Position numbers and translations under genes: made by a program
The notes under the pieces: model-generated
Told to the model about the DNA's origin: nothing
Database searches by the model: none
The model's input: the letters and a program-made list of their open reading frames with translations, nothing else
Shown here: piece by piece, positions 52,604-60,506 of the stretch
How the letters are laid out: every line of letters starts with the position of its first letter
Position numbering within the stretch: the stretch's first letter is position 1
Assembly: GCF_000300005.1 (NCBI RefSeq)
Contig: NC_018691.1
Span: forward strand, 1,426,001 to 1,490,000
Origin: Alloalcanivorax dieselolei B5
GTDB taxonomy: Bacteria > Pseudomonadota > Gammaproteobacteria > Pseudomonadales > Alcanivoracaceae
Length of the DNA: 64,000 bases
Direction: 5' to 3'

Positions 52604-54873
52604 GCCGCTATACCGTGGCGGTGCGCGCCCTGGCGGAATTCACCGCCAAAAGCGGCGACCTGGATTTGCGTTTCACCCCTTCGCCCACCGCGCAGGAGGG
52701 CATTGCCGGACACACCACCGTCACCGGCCGTCGCGGTGAGCATTATCAGCGGGAAGTGCCCTTGGCCGGTGACTACCGCCACTTGCATGTGCGTGGCCGG
52801 GCCGACGGTTACGATCCCCGCCGTAACCGCTTGGAAGAAATCAAAACCTTTCGTGGTGATCTGGAACGGCAGCCCGCCAACCATCGGGCGTTGCATTGGG
52901 CACAGTTGAAGCTATACGGCGCTTTGCTGTGCCGTGAGCGCGGCCTGGACCAGGTGGAACTGGCGCTGGTTTATTTCGATGTGGTCAAGCAGAAGGAAAC
53001 ACCGCTGCGGGAAACCTGTGAGGCGGCGTCCCTCAACGCGTTTTTTGATGAACACTGTGAACGTTTCCTGCAATGGGCGGACCGTGAGCTGATCCATCGT
53101 CAGGCGCGGGATCAGGCCTTGACCGCGTTGGCGTTTCCGCATGCCCGGTTCCGTTCCGGCCAGCGTGAACTGGCGGAGTCGGTGTATCAAAGCGCTTGCA
53201 CCGGCCGCCCGTTGTTGGCTCAGGCTCCAACGGGTATCGGCAAAACCCTGGGGACTTTGTTTCCGCTGTTAAAGGCGACGCCGCGGCAGGCGCTGGACAA
53301 GGTGTTTTTCCTCAGCGCCAAAACGCCGGGACGCAAGCTGGCGCTGGACGCGGTGCGCACGCTCACCGGCGACGGCACGATCCCGTTGCGTACCGTGGAA
53401 ATGATCGCCCGGGAAAAAAGTTGCGAGCATCCGGACAAGGCTTGTCATGGGGAATCCTGTCCGCTGGCGGCGGGCTTTTATGATCGTCTGCCCGCCGCCA
53501 GGGAAGCGGCGGTCGAGTGGCCGATACTGGATCGGCGACAGCTCCGTGAAGTGGCTCTGCGGCACGATATCTGCCCCTATTATCTGAGCCAGGAAATGGC
53601 GCGTTGGAGTGATCTGGTGGTGGGGGACTACAACTACTACTTCGATCTTTCCGCGCTGTTGCACGGGCTCACCACGGAAAACCAGTGGCGCGTGGCGGTG
53701 CTGGCGGACGAAGCCCACAACCTGGTGGACCGCGCCCGGGGCATGTACTCCGCCGAACTGGATCAGATCGCCTTTCGCCGCGTGAAAAAACAGGTGCCGA
53801 AATCCCTGAAAGGCGCGTTCGAACGCATCCACCGGCACTGGAACGCGCTCAACAAGGAGATCGAGGAGGCCCAGCCCGACACCGACTATCGTGTCCATGA
53901 TGACCCGCCCCAGGGATTCCTGTTCGCCTTGCAGCAGGGCGTGGCGGCGATCACCGATTACCTGGCCGAACAACCGGAAGCCCTGGACAGCGATCTGATC
54001 CGTTTCTATTTCGATGCGCTGCATTTCAATCGGGTGGCGGAACGGTTTGATAGCGATGCCTTTCTGTTTGACAGCCACTGGCGTGCACCGTCCCGTGGCC
54101 GGCCCGGTTCGTGTTTGTGTTTGCGTAACGTGGTGCCGGCGGCCTTGCTGGCGCCGCGTTTTGAAACCGCGTCGGCGTCGGTGTTGTTTTCCGCCACGCT
54201 CAGCCCGTCCCGTTACTATGCCGACCTGCTTGGGCTGCCGGACACCACCGCCTGGGTGGATGTGCCGTCGCCGTTCCGGGCGGAGCAATTGCAGGTGCGC
54301 ATCGGCCATCGCATCTCCACCCGTTACCGCGACCGTCAGGCCTCTCTGGCGCCGATCGCCGCGTTGATTGGTGATCAGTTCCAGCAGCGCCGTGGCAATT
54401 ACCTGGCGTTCTTCAGTAGCTATGAGTACCTGGACGGCGTGCTCTCGGTGTTCCGTCAGACGCATCCGGACGTGCCGGTCTGGTCCCAGGAAAGGCGCAT
54501 GGATGAAGAGGCCCGCCAGGCGTTTCTGGATCGTTTCGAAGAAGGTGGGGAAGGGATCGGGTTCGCGGTGCTCGGCGGCGCCTTCGCCGAAGGCATCGAT
54601 CTGCCCGGCCGGCGCCTGATTGGCGCCTTCGTGGCGACGCTGGGGCTGCCGCAGATGAACCCGGTGAATGAACAATTCAAGACGCGTTTGGCGGCGCTGT
54701 TCGGTGACGGTTACGACTACACCTACCTGTATCCGGGATTGCGCAAAGTGGTCCAGGCGGCGGGCCGGGTGATCCGAACCGGTGATGATCAGGGCGTGGT
54801 GCATCTGATCGACGATCGTTTTTCCTCGCCCCGGGTGCGTGCCCTGCTGCCGCAATGGTGGTGCTGCAACTGA
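52600..54873 (+). CDS. XPD/DinG-like Fe-S helicase with N-terminal nuclease-like domain
   Basis: A 757-residue protein starting with GTG. The first 170 residues look like a PD-(D/E)XK nuclease domain, with GRADGYDPRRNRLEEIKTF carrying the D...E-x-K core. Then comes a superfamily 2 helicase: Walker A QAPTGIGKTLGTL near residue 210, four cysteines of the likely 4Fe-4S cluster (KSCEHPDKACHGESCP and HDICPYYLS), DEAH box VLADEAHNLVDRARG, and motif VI in GRVIRTGDDQGVVHLIDDRF. It presumably unwinds damaged DNA in step with the FAN1-like nuclease to which it is translationally coupled. Confidence 0.87.
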   Translation: MSRYTVAVRALAEFTAKSGDLDLRFTPSPTAQEGIAGHTTVTGRRGEHYQREVPLAGDYRHLHVRGRADGYDPRRNRLEEIKTFRGDLERQPANHRALHWAQLKLYGALLCRERGLDQVELALVYFDVVKQKETPLRETCEAASLNAFFDEHCERFLQWADRELIHRQARDQALTALAFPHARFRSGQRELAESVYQSACTGRPLLAQAPTGIGKTLGTLFPLLKATPRQALDKVFFLSAKTPGRKLALDAVRTLTGDGTIPLRTVEMIAREKSCEHPDKACHGESCPLAAGFYDRLPAAREAAVEWPILDRRQLREVALRHDICPYYLSQEMARWSDLVVGDYNYYFDLSALLHGLTTENQWRVAVLADEAHNLVDRARGMYSAELDQIAFRRVKKQVPKSLKGAFERIHRHWNALNKEIEEAQPDTDYRVHDDPPQGFLFALQQGVAAITDYLAEQPEALDSDLIRFYFDALHFNRVAERFDSDAFLFDSHWRAPSRGRPGSCLCLRNVVPAALLAPRFETASASVLFSATLSPSRYYADLLGLPDTTAWVDVPSPFRAEQLQVRIGHRISTRYRDRQASLAPIAALIGDQFQQRRGNYLAFFSSYEYLDGVLSVFRQTHPDVPVWSQERRMDEEARQAFLDRFEEGGEGIGFAVLGGAFAEGIDLPGRRLIGAFVATLGLPQMNPVNEQFKTRLAALFGDGYDYTYLYPGLRKVVQAAGRVIRTGDDQGVVHLIDDRFSSPRVRALLPQWWCCN

Positions 54874-54907
54874 GCTGCCGCAACTGAGCTGCCGGAACTG
54901 AGCTGGA
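54866..54907. repeat. three tandem 14-base repeats at helicase stop codon
   Basis: GCAACTGAGCTGCC occurs twice without change (54866-54879, 54880-54893) and a third time as GGAACTGAGCTGGA (54894-54907). The first copy holds the helicase stop codon. The unit is not a multiple of three and lies mostly outside the gene; it looks like recent slippage. Confidence 0.8.
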
Positions 54908-55044
54908 GGGAAGCGCCGTGGACAGAGCAGGGCGTGACTATCGCCGGTGTTCCGGCTGTGCTGAAATGTCTCCCTGATGATCAATCGTGGGCAATAACTG
55001 TAACAAAAAGCGCGTCGACGACGCTCGAAACCGGGAGCCACGCT

Positions 55045-55833
55045 ATGTCCGCCTCACCCGTCCTTGTCCGCACCGACGGTGCGATTCGTACCATCACGAT
55101 TAACCGCCCTGATAAGCGCAACGCCGTGGACCGCCCCACCGCCACCGCCCTGCGGCTGGCTTTTGAAGCGTTCGAACGGGATGACACCGTCAAAGTGGCG
55201 GTACTGGCCGGCGAAGGCGGGAACTTCTGCGCCGGCGCGGACCTTTCCGCCTTGGGCGATGAAGAGCGCCGCAACGAGATGGAGGCGGAAGGCACTGGTC
55301 CCGGCCCCATGGGGCCGTCCCGCATGCTGTTGAGCAAGCCGGTGATCGCGGCGGTATCCGGCTACGCCGTGGCCGGGGGGCTCGAACTGGCCCTGTTTTG
55401 CGATCTGAGGGTGGCGGAGGCGTCGGCGGTGTTCGGCGTGTTCTGCCGCCGCTGGGGGGTGCCCCTGGTGGACGGTGGCACCGTGCGGCTGGCTCGCATC
55501 ATTGGTCAGGGGCAGGCCCTGGACATGATTCTCACCGGCCGTCCGGTGCAGGCCGACGAGGCATTGCGCATGGGGTTGGCCAACCGGGTGGTGGCGGACG
55601 GCGACGCCCTGGCCGAGGCTCAGGCTCTGGCCCGGGAGATCGCCGCATTCCCGCAACGGTGCCTGCGCGCGGATCGCCTTTCCACCTATCAGCAGTGGGA
55701 TCACGATCTGACGGAAGCCCTGCGCCGTGAAGGCGCTGGCGGTTACCCGGTGGTATTCGCCGAGGCGCTTGCCGGGGCGGCGCGTTTCGCCAAGGGCGCC
55801 GGGCGCCACGGCCGCTTCGACGATCACGGCTAG
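55045..55833 (+). CDS. crotonase / enoyl-CoA hydratase family protein
   Basis: A 262-residue crotonase-fold protein. The oxyanion-hole segments are GNFCAGADLSALGDEE (near residue 65) and SGYAVAGGLELALFCDLR (near 105). The usual second catalytic region, with P-G-A-G-G in true hydratases, reads RRWGVPLVDGGTVRLARIIG here, so the standard glutamate pair is not clear and the reaction could be isomerisation, hydrolysis or hydration of an acyl-CoA. The ATG at 55045 follows GGGAG. It lies alone on this strand, convergent with a thiolase gene. Confidence 0.87.
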   Translation: MSASPVLVRTDGAIRTITINRPDKRNAVDRPTATALRLAFEAFERDDTVKVAVLAGEGGNFCAGADLSALGDEERRNEMEAEGTGPGPMGPSRMLLSKPVIAAVSGYAVAGGLELALFCDLRVAEASAVFGVFCRRWGVPLVDGGTVRLARIIGQGQALDMILTGRPVQADEALRMGLANRVVADGDALAEAQALAREIAAFPQRCLRADRLSTYQQWDHDLTEALRREGAGGYPVVFAEALAGAARFAKGAGRHGRFDDHG

Positions 55834-56052
55834 CGGCCGACGGCGGTGTTTTACCCGATACATGCCAGTTGGGGCGAAGGTCCTGACCGCAAAATCCGGC
55901 CATAAAAAGCCCCCGGCGAACCCGGTGCCACGGCCGTGGAGAGGACGATGGCGGAGCCATCACCGTGGCGTCGCCCCTGGCGCGTAGTGGGAACGCCAGG
56001 GACGCCGGGTCGTCGGAGTAACAGAAAAACGGTGGGGCCCGTGAATAGGCTG

Positions 56053-57189
56053 TTACAGGGCCTCCAGGATGGTGGCGATGCCCTGGCCGCCGCCGATGCA
56101 TTGGGTGGCAAGGGCGTAGTGGGCCTTTTCCCGCCGCAGCAGGGTAGCGGCTTTGCCGGTAATGCGCGCGCCGGTGGCGCCCAGGGGGTGGCCAAGAGCG
56201 AGCGCGCCGCCGTCCAGGTTCACGGTGTCCGGGTTCAGTCCCAGATCGCGGATGCAGGCCAGGGCCTGGGACGAGAACGCTTCGTTGATTTCCACCACGT
56301 CCAGTTGCTCCACATCGAGACCGGCCCGTTGCAGCGCCTTGCGGGTGGCGGGAATCGGGCCGAGCCCCATCACCGCCGGGTCGCAGCCGGCGGTGGCCAC
56401 GGCACGGATCCGGGCGCTGGCCGGCAGATTGTGGCGCTGGGCGAAGTCGTCACTGGTAACCAGCACGGCGCTGGCGCCATCGGTGAGCGGTGAGGAGGTG
56501 CCGGCGGTGACCACGCCGTTCTCGTCAAACGCCGGCGGCAGTTTCGCCAGGGCTTCCAGAGAGGTGCCGGGACGGATGCAGCCGTCGTCCTCGATCCGGT
56601 TTGCGCCCGTTCCCGTATCGATGGCGATGATCTCATCGCGCAGCAGGCCACCTTCCCGCGCGGTGGTGGCCTTGCGGTGGGAGACCAGGGCCAGTTCCTC
56701 CTGTTGCGGCCGGCCGATTTCATAGCGTTGCGCCACGTTCTCGGCGGTGCGTCCCATGGACAGGTAAGCGTCGGTGTGTTCCCGCAGCCAGGGGTTGGGG
56801 GAGAAGTTGAAACCGCCCTGGGGCACCATGGTCATGCTTTCCACGCCCACGCACAGGTAAGCGTCACCGATACCCGCTTCGATCTGGGCGGCGGCGATAT
56901 GGATGGCGGACATGGACGAGCCGCAAAAACGGTTGATGGTCATGCCGCCGACCTCTTGGGGCAGCCCTGACAACAGTCCGACGATGCGCGCCAGGTTGTT
57001 GCCCTGGGCGGCCTCCGGGTAAGCGCAGCCGAGAATCACGTCCTCCAGCAGCGACGGATCCAGATCGGTACGGGCGAGCAAGCCCTTCACCACCTGGGCG
57101 GCGAGATCATCCGGGCGCACTTCGGCGAGCGCCCCTTTGCGGGCGAAGTGGAACGGGGAACGGGCGTAGCCCGCGATAACGGCTTTCAT
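56053..57189 (-). CDS. thiolase (acetyl-CoA C-acyltransferase)
   Basis: A 378-residue thiolase. The acylated nucleophile is Cys89 in NRFCGSSMSA; EINEAFSSQ near residue 312, GGALALGHPLGATG near 343 and the second cysteine in ATQCIGGGQG complete the active site. It condenses or cleaves 3-ketoacyl-CoA. Length is a little shorter than the usual 390-400. The ATG follows CAGGAG and is three bases after the MATE stop; it is the last gene of a four-gene operon with TetR, a thioesterase and a MATE pump. A longer upstream frame is only the shadow of the MATE gene. Confidence 0.93.
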   Translation of the reverse strand: MKAVIAGYARSPFHFARKGALAEVRPDDLAAQVVKGLLARTDLDPSLLEDVILGCAYPEAAQGNNLARIVGLLSGLPQEVGGMTINRFCGSSMSAIHIAAAQIEAGIGDAYLCVGVESMTMVPQGGFNFSPNPWLREHTDAYLSMGRTAENVAQRYEIGRPQQEELALVSHRKATTAREGGLLRDEIIAIDTGTGANRIEDDGCIRPGTSLEALAKLPPAFDENGVVTAGTSSPLTDGASAVLVTSDDFAQRHNLPASARIRAVATAGCDPAVMGLGPIPATRKALQRAGLDVEQLDVVEINEAFSSQALACIRDLGLNPDTVNLDGGALALGHPLGATGARITGKAATLLRREKAHYALATQCIGGGQGIATILEAL

Positions 57190-57191
57190 GA

Positions 57192-58574
57192 TTATCTCCT
57201 GATCAGCCAGGGAATACTGTTGACCGCGGCCAGTGCCACCAGGGAGGCAGCCATGACCGCGCACAGGGCGACGAGGTCGCCGGGGAACAGCGTTGTCATC
57301 AGGGCACCGCCGACGCCAAGAACGGCAAGGCGGGTCAGACTGGCGGCAATCGGCCACTGCATGCGGCCGACGCCCTGGGAAGCGAAGTACAGCGCCATGC
57401 CGACGCCGAAGAAGCCATACACCGGCGCCACCGTGCGCAGATAAATGGCGCCGGTGGCGATCGCCTCGGCATCGTCGGTGAACAGGCCGAGCCAGGCGTT
57501 GGGGAAGGCGGCGGCGAGCAGTCCCACGGTGCCGGTGGTGGCGGCGGTGAGGGCGGCGCCGATCCAGGCGATCCGGCGGGCACGCTGGATCTGGCCAGCG
57601 CCCATGTTCATGCCGACCATGGCCACCAGGGCGGTGCCGAAACCGAAGCTGAGCGGGATCTGCAGGTACTCGATACGAATGCCCAGGCCGAATCCGGCCA
57701 GCGCCGTCATCCCGGTGCGGGCGACGAAGAACGTGGCCACCACCACGGACAAATTGGAGAACACGGTGTTCAGGGCGGACCACAGGCCGACGCCGAGGAT
57801 CTCCGCGAACAGGGCTTTGCGCAGCGGCGCCCGCGGGTCCAGCCGGACGCCGCCATGGCCGCGCATCAGGGCCGCCGCCAGAATTACCGTGGCGATCAGA
57901 TAGTAGGCCGCCAGCGCCAGCCCGGCGCCGGTAATGCCCATGCCCGGCAGCGGACCGATACCGAAGATCAGCAGCGGCGACAGCACCAGCAGTAGCAGCA
58001 CGCCACCGGTGAGCACCAGCGCCGGCATCAGCATATTGCCGGCGCCGCGCATTACCGCCGACAGGCCGTTCATCAGCCATAGAAAGGTGACCCCGGCGAA
58101 CAGCGCATTGGAATAGGCGAGGGCGGCGTCCAGGGCCTGGTCGCGGCCGCCGAGCAGTGCGTAGAGAGCAGGGCCGGAGCCGATCACCACCAGTGAGCAG
58201 AGCAGGCCGAGCACGCCGGTGATGACCACCGCGTGCAGTGCCAGGGCGTTGGCCTTGTCGGTATCGCCGGCGCCGAGGGCGCGCGCCACCGCCGAGGAAA
58301 TGCCGCCGCCGATGCCACCGCCGGACATCATCATCATGAGCATTACCAGCGGGAACACCAGTGCCGCCCCGGCCAGAGCGTCCACGCCGATCAGGCCGAC
58401 GTAGTAGCTCTCCAGAAAGTTGGCCAGGGCCTGGGCCAGCATCACCACCAGATTGGGCAGCGCCAGTTTCAGCAACGTAGGCAGTACCGGCGCGTGCAGG
58501 ATTCTGCGTGCCCGCTCTCCGGCATTCGAAGGGGGAGGGGACAGGGGGACGGTGGCGACAGCGGCGCGATTCAT
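57192..58574 (-). CDS. MATE-family efflux transporter
   Basis: A 460-residue membrane protein with about 12 helices and two homologous halves, as in MATE sodium- or proton-driven exporters: LALPNLVVMLAQALANFLES near the start, DALAGAALVFPLVMLMM, and GTALVAMVGMNMGAGQIQRA in the second half. It sits between a hotdog thioesterase and a thiolase, with gaps of six and two bases, an unusual place for a pump. The substrate could be a fatty-acid-derived or aromatic compound. Confidence 0.92.
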   Translation of the reverse strand: MNRAAVATVPLSPPPSNAGERARRILHAPVLPTLLKLALPNLVVMLAQALANFLESYYVGLIGVDALAGAALVFPLVMLMMMMSGGGIGGGISSAVARALGAGDTDKANALALHAVVITGVLGLLCSLVVIGSGPALYALLGGRDQALDAALAYSNALFAGVTFLWLMNGLSAVMRGAGNMLMPALVLTGGVLLLLVLSPLLIFGIGPLPGMGITGAGLALAAYYLIATVILAAALMRGHGGVRLDPRAPLRKALFAEILGVGLWSALNTVFSNLSVVVATFFVARTGMTALAGFGLGIRIEYLQIPLSFGFGTALVAMVGMNMGAGQIQRARRIAWIGAALTAATTGTVGLLAAAFPNAWLGLFTDDAEAIATGAIYLRTVAPVYGFFGVGMALYFASQGVGRMQWPIAASLTRLAVLGVGGALMTTLFPGDLVALCAVMAASLVALAAVNSIPWLIRR

Positions 58575-58580
58575 CGGCGT

Positions 58581-59030
58581 TTACCGTTGCATCACCAGCA
58601 ACGTCGAGGTGGCGCTGGCATAAAGGCGACCCTCGCTGTCGGTGAGGCGGGCCTCGGCGAAGGCCAGGCGGCGGCCCATGGTGATGATCTTGCCTTCCGC
58701 GCGTACCGGACCGGTGTCCCTGGTCATGGCCTTGTGATAGGCCACTTTCAGTTCCGCGGTGGTATAAGCCTGATCCGCCTCCAGGTTGGAATGCACGGCA
58801 CAGCCGCAGGCGGAATCCAGCAAGGTGGCGGCGTAACCGCCGTGGACGGTGCCGATCGGGTTGTAGACTTTTTCACTGGGCGAGCCTTCGAACACGACCC
58901 GCCCTCTCTCCACTTCCACCAGAGTGAAGTCCATGGTTTGGCCGATGCCGGCACGGAGGTCCTTCTCCATCATCATTTGCAGTGTTTCCAGGCCGGTCAT
59001 GGCTTTCATGGCGGTATTGGACTGACTCAC
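58581..59030 (-). CDS. PaaI-family hotdog thioesterase
   Basis: A 149-residue hotdog protein with the PaaI signature NPIGTVHGGYAATLLDSACG near residue 57, where the His-Gly-Gly and the following Asp form the active site, and the final strands AYHKAMTRDTGPVRAEGKII and LYASATSTLLVM. It hydrolyses acyl- or aryl-CoA thioesters. It is the second gene of the TetR - thioesterase - MATE - thiolase operon (three bases after TetR). Confidence 0.92.
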   Translation of the reverse strand: MSQSNTAMKAMTGLETLQMMMEKDLRAGIGQTMDFTLVEVERGRVVFEGSPSEKVYNPIGTVHGGYAATLLDSACGCAVHSNLEADQAYTTAELKVAYHKAMTRDTGPVRAEGKIITMGRRLAFAEARLTDSEGRLYASATSTLLVMQR

Positions 59031-59033
59031 GGT

Positions 59034-59642
59034 TTACTCCTTGGCGGGCTTCCCGGAGGAAGCCGGGGTTGTGGAAGCGGTGGTGCCGAGCAGTTGCTGG
59101 CGCACCGCGTCGAGAATTTCAGCGGACAGTTCCGGGTCGTCCACGGCGCGGGACAGCACCAGGGCGCCGACCAGACTGGACGCCGTGGCCAGGGCCCGGC
59201 GCCGGCGGTTGGCGCGGCGGCCGGGGAGCCAGTCGGCGATCATGTCGGCGAACTTGCGGAAGGTGCCGGTGTAGGCGTGGCGTACTTCCGGGGCCTGCCG
59301 GGCGGTATCCACAGAGAGCGCGGCGAACAGGCAACCGTGGCCGGGCTGATCGCGGTGACGCCGGCTCAGGTATTGCTCCACCAGCACCTGAAAAGGCGGT
59401 TGCTGGCGTTTGGCCGTGAGGCGCTCCCATTTTGTACGGATATCGCCGGAGGACGCGCAGGTTTCCGCCATCAGCGCTTCCTTGGACTCGAAGTGCCCGT
59501 AGAAGCCGCCGTGGGTGAGGCCGGCGCTTTTCATCAGGTCCGCCACGGCCACGCCGTCGTACCCTTTTTCCCGAAACAGTCGGGAAGCCTCGGTGACGAT
59601 TCGGCGCCGATTGGCGGCGGCTTGCTCTCGGCTGACGCGCAT
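59034..59642 (-). CDS. TetR-family transcriptional regulator
   Basis: A 202-residue TetR regulator. The DNA-binding domain (RRRIVTEASRLFREKGYDGV; VADLMKSAGLTHGGFYGHFE) has the THGGFYGHF recognition helix of a large subgroup often linked to efflux or fatty-acid genes. The start follows AAAGGAGGGCGGCC. It heads the four-gene operon and probably represses it through the palindrome 42 bases upstream, relieved by an acyl or toxic ligand. Confidence 0.92.
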   Translation of the reverse strand: MRVSREQAAANRRRIVTEASRLFREKGYDGVAVADLMKSAGLTHGGFYGHFESKEALMAETCASSGDIRTKWERLTAKRQQPPFQVLVEQYLSRRHRDQPGHGCLFAALSVDTARQAPEVRHAYTGTFRKFADMIADWLPGRRANRRRRALATASSLVGALVLSRAVDDPELSAEILDAVRQQLLGTTASTTPASSGKPAKE

Positions 59643-59683
59643 GGCCGCCCTCCTTTTTTGATGATGGCTATAATTTATAAATG

Positions 59684-59699
59684 CATGATGGGTATCATG
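59684..59699. promoter_or_regulatory. probable TetR operator
   Basis: CATGAT-GGGT-ATCATG is a perfect six-base inverted repeat in the gap between the TetR operon and doxX. An AT-rich segment with a TATAAT (59669-59674, plus strand) adjoins it. Position suits control of the leftward operon, and perhaps of doxX as well. Confidence 0.6.
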
Positions 59700-59827
59700 T
59701 AAATGTTTTTTTATCGGAAACCTGGCGGTCGGTGGTCCCGGTTTGTGTCAAGAGTGCCTTTCCTTCGTCGCGGGAAACCCGTTCAATATCGGTAAATCAT
59801 CGACCAACAGAGAACGAGGAGAACGCC

Positions 59828-60211
59828 ATGAACCATCCGGATCTGGGGAAACTGATCCTGCGCTTGAGCCTGGGCGGCATGTTGCTCTTGCACGGGATCT
59901 CGAAAATGCTGCATGGCGTGGGCTGGATCGCCGGCTCGCTGCAAAGCATGGGAATGCCCGGCTTTTTTGCCTATGGGGTGTTTATCGGCGAGGTGATCGC
60001 GCCGCTTATGATCATCGTCGGTTATTACACCCGGGTAGGGGCGGCGTTGATCGTCGGCAACATGCTGGTGGCGTTGGTGCTGGTGCACATGAACGAGCTG
60101 TTCGCGATCAACGACACCGGTGGCTGGGCGATTGAGCTGCAGGGGTTCTATCTGTTTACCGCGGCGGCGCTGTTCTTCCTGGGTGCCGGCAAGTACGCGA
60201 TGAGGAATTGA
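59828..60211 (+). CDS. DoxX-family membrane protein
   Basis: A 127-residue protein with four membrane helices and the DoxX pattern: LILRLSLGGMLLLHGISKML near residue 8, FIGEVIAPLMIIVGYYTRVG in the middle and YLFTAAALFFLGAGKYAM at the end. DoxX-like proteins are inner-membrane proteins tied in some bacteria to redox or thiosulfate metabolism; most members have no assigned reaction. It is divergent from the TetR operon with 185 bases between. The ATG follows AGGAGAACGCC. Confidence 0.9.
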   Translation: MNHPDLGKLILRLSLGGMLLLHGISKMLHGVGWIAGSLQSMGMPGFFAYGVFIGEVIAPLMIIVGYYTRVGAALIVGNMLVALVLVHMNELFAINDTGGWAIELQGFYLFTAAALFFLGAGKYAMRN

Positions 60212-60311
60212 TGGGCTGCGCCTGACAATACGCTTACACGCAACCGCTGTTCGCTGGCCGGCAAGCCCGCGGCGGCATCGTAGTCCCTTCTGGTAGTCCC
60301 CTCTTTAAGAA

Positions 60312-60343
60312 GCGAGCCGGGCGGCGGAGTGCCGCCGGCTCGC
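60312..60343. terminator. strong GC-rich hairpin between doxX and lipoprotein gene
   Basis: GCGAGCCGG(G)CGGC, loop GGAGT, GCCGCCGGCTCGC: a 13-pair stem with one bulged G, about 100 bases past the doxX stop. It lacks a T-run on the plus strand, so it may be a transcript end or barrier rather than a classical terminator. The surrounding 295-base gap shows no gene. Confidence 0.5.
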
Positions 60344-60506
60344 AATACATGCCTGCATATTTCTGCCTGTCCCCCCCTAAATAGGGAAGGGTATGGGATG
60401 GAGGGGTGGTATATCCTCGCACGAAAAGCACACAGACCTTGTTGGAAAAAAATCAACTTCAGGGCTGTTGATGATTCGAACAACCCACCGGCTGGAGGCC
60501 AGTGCC

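Noticed and set aside
57190-58080. Apparent long upstream extension of the thiolase frame to 58080
   Set aside because: The added part is a shadow of the MATE gene on the same strand in another frame; the thiolase has its own ribosome site and normal N terminus at 57189.
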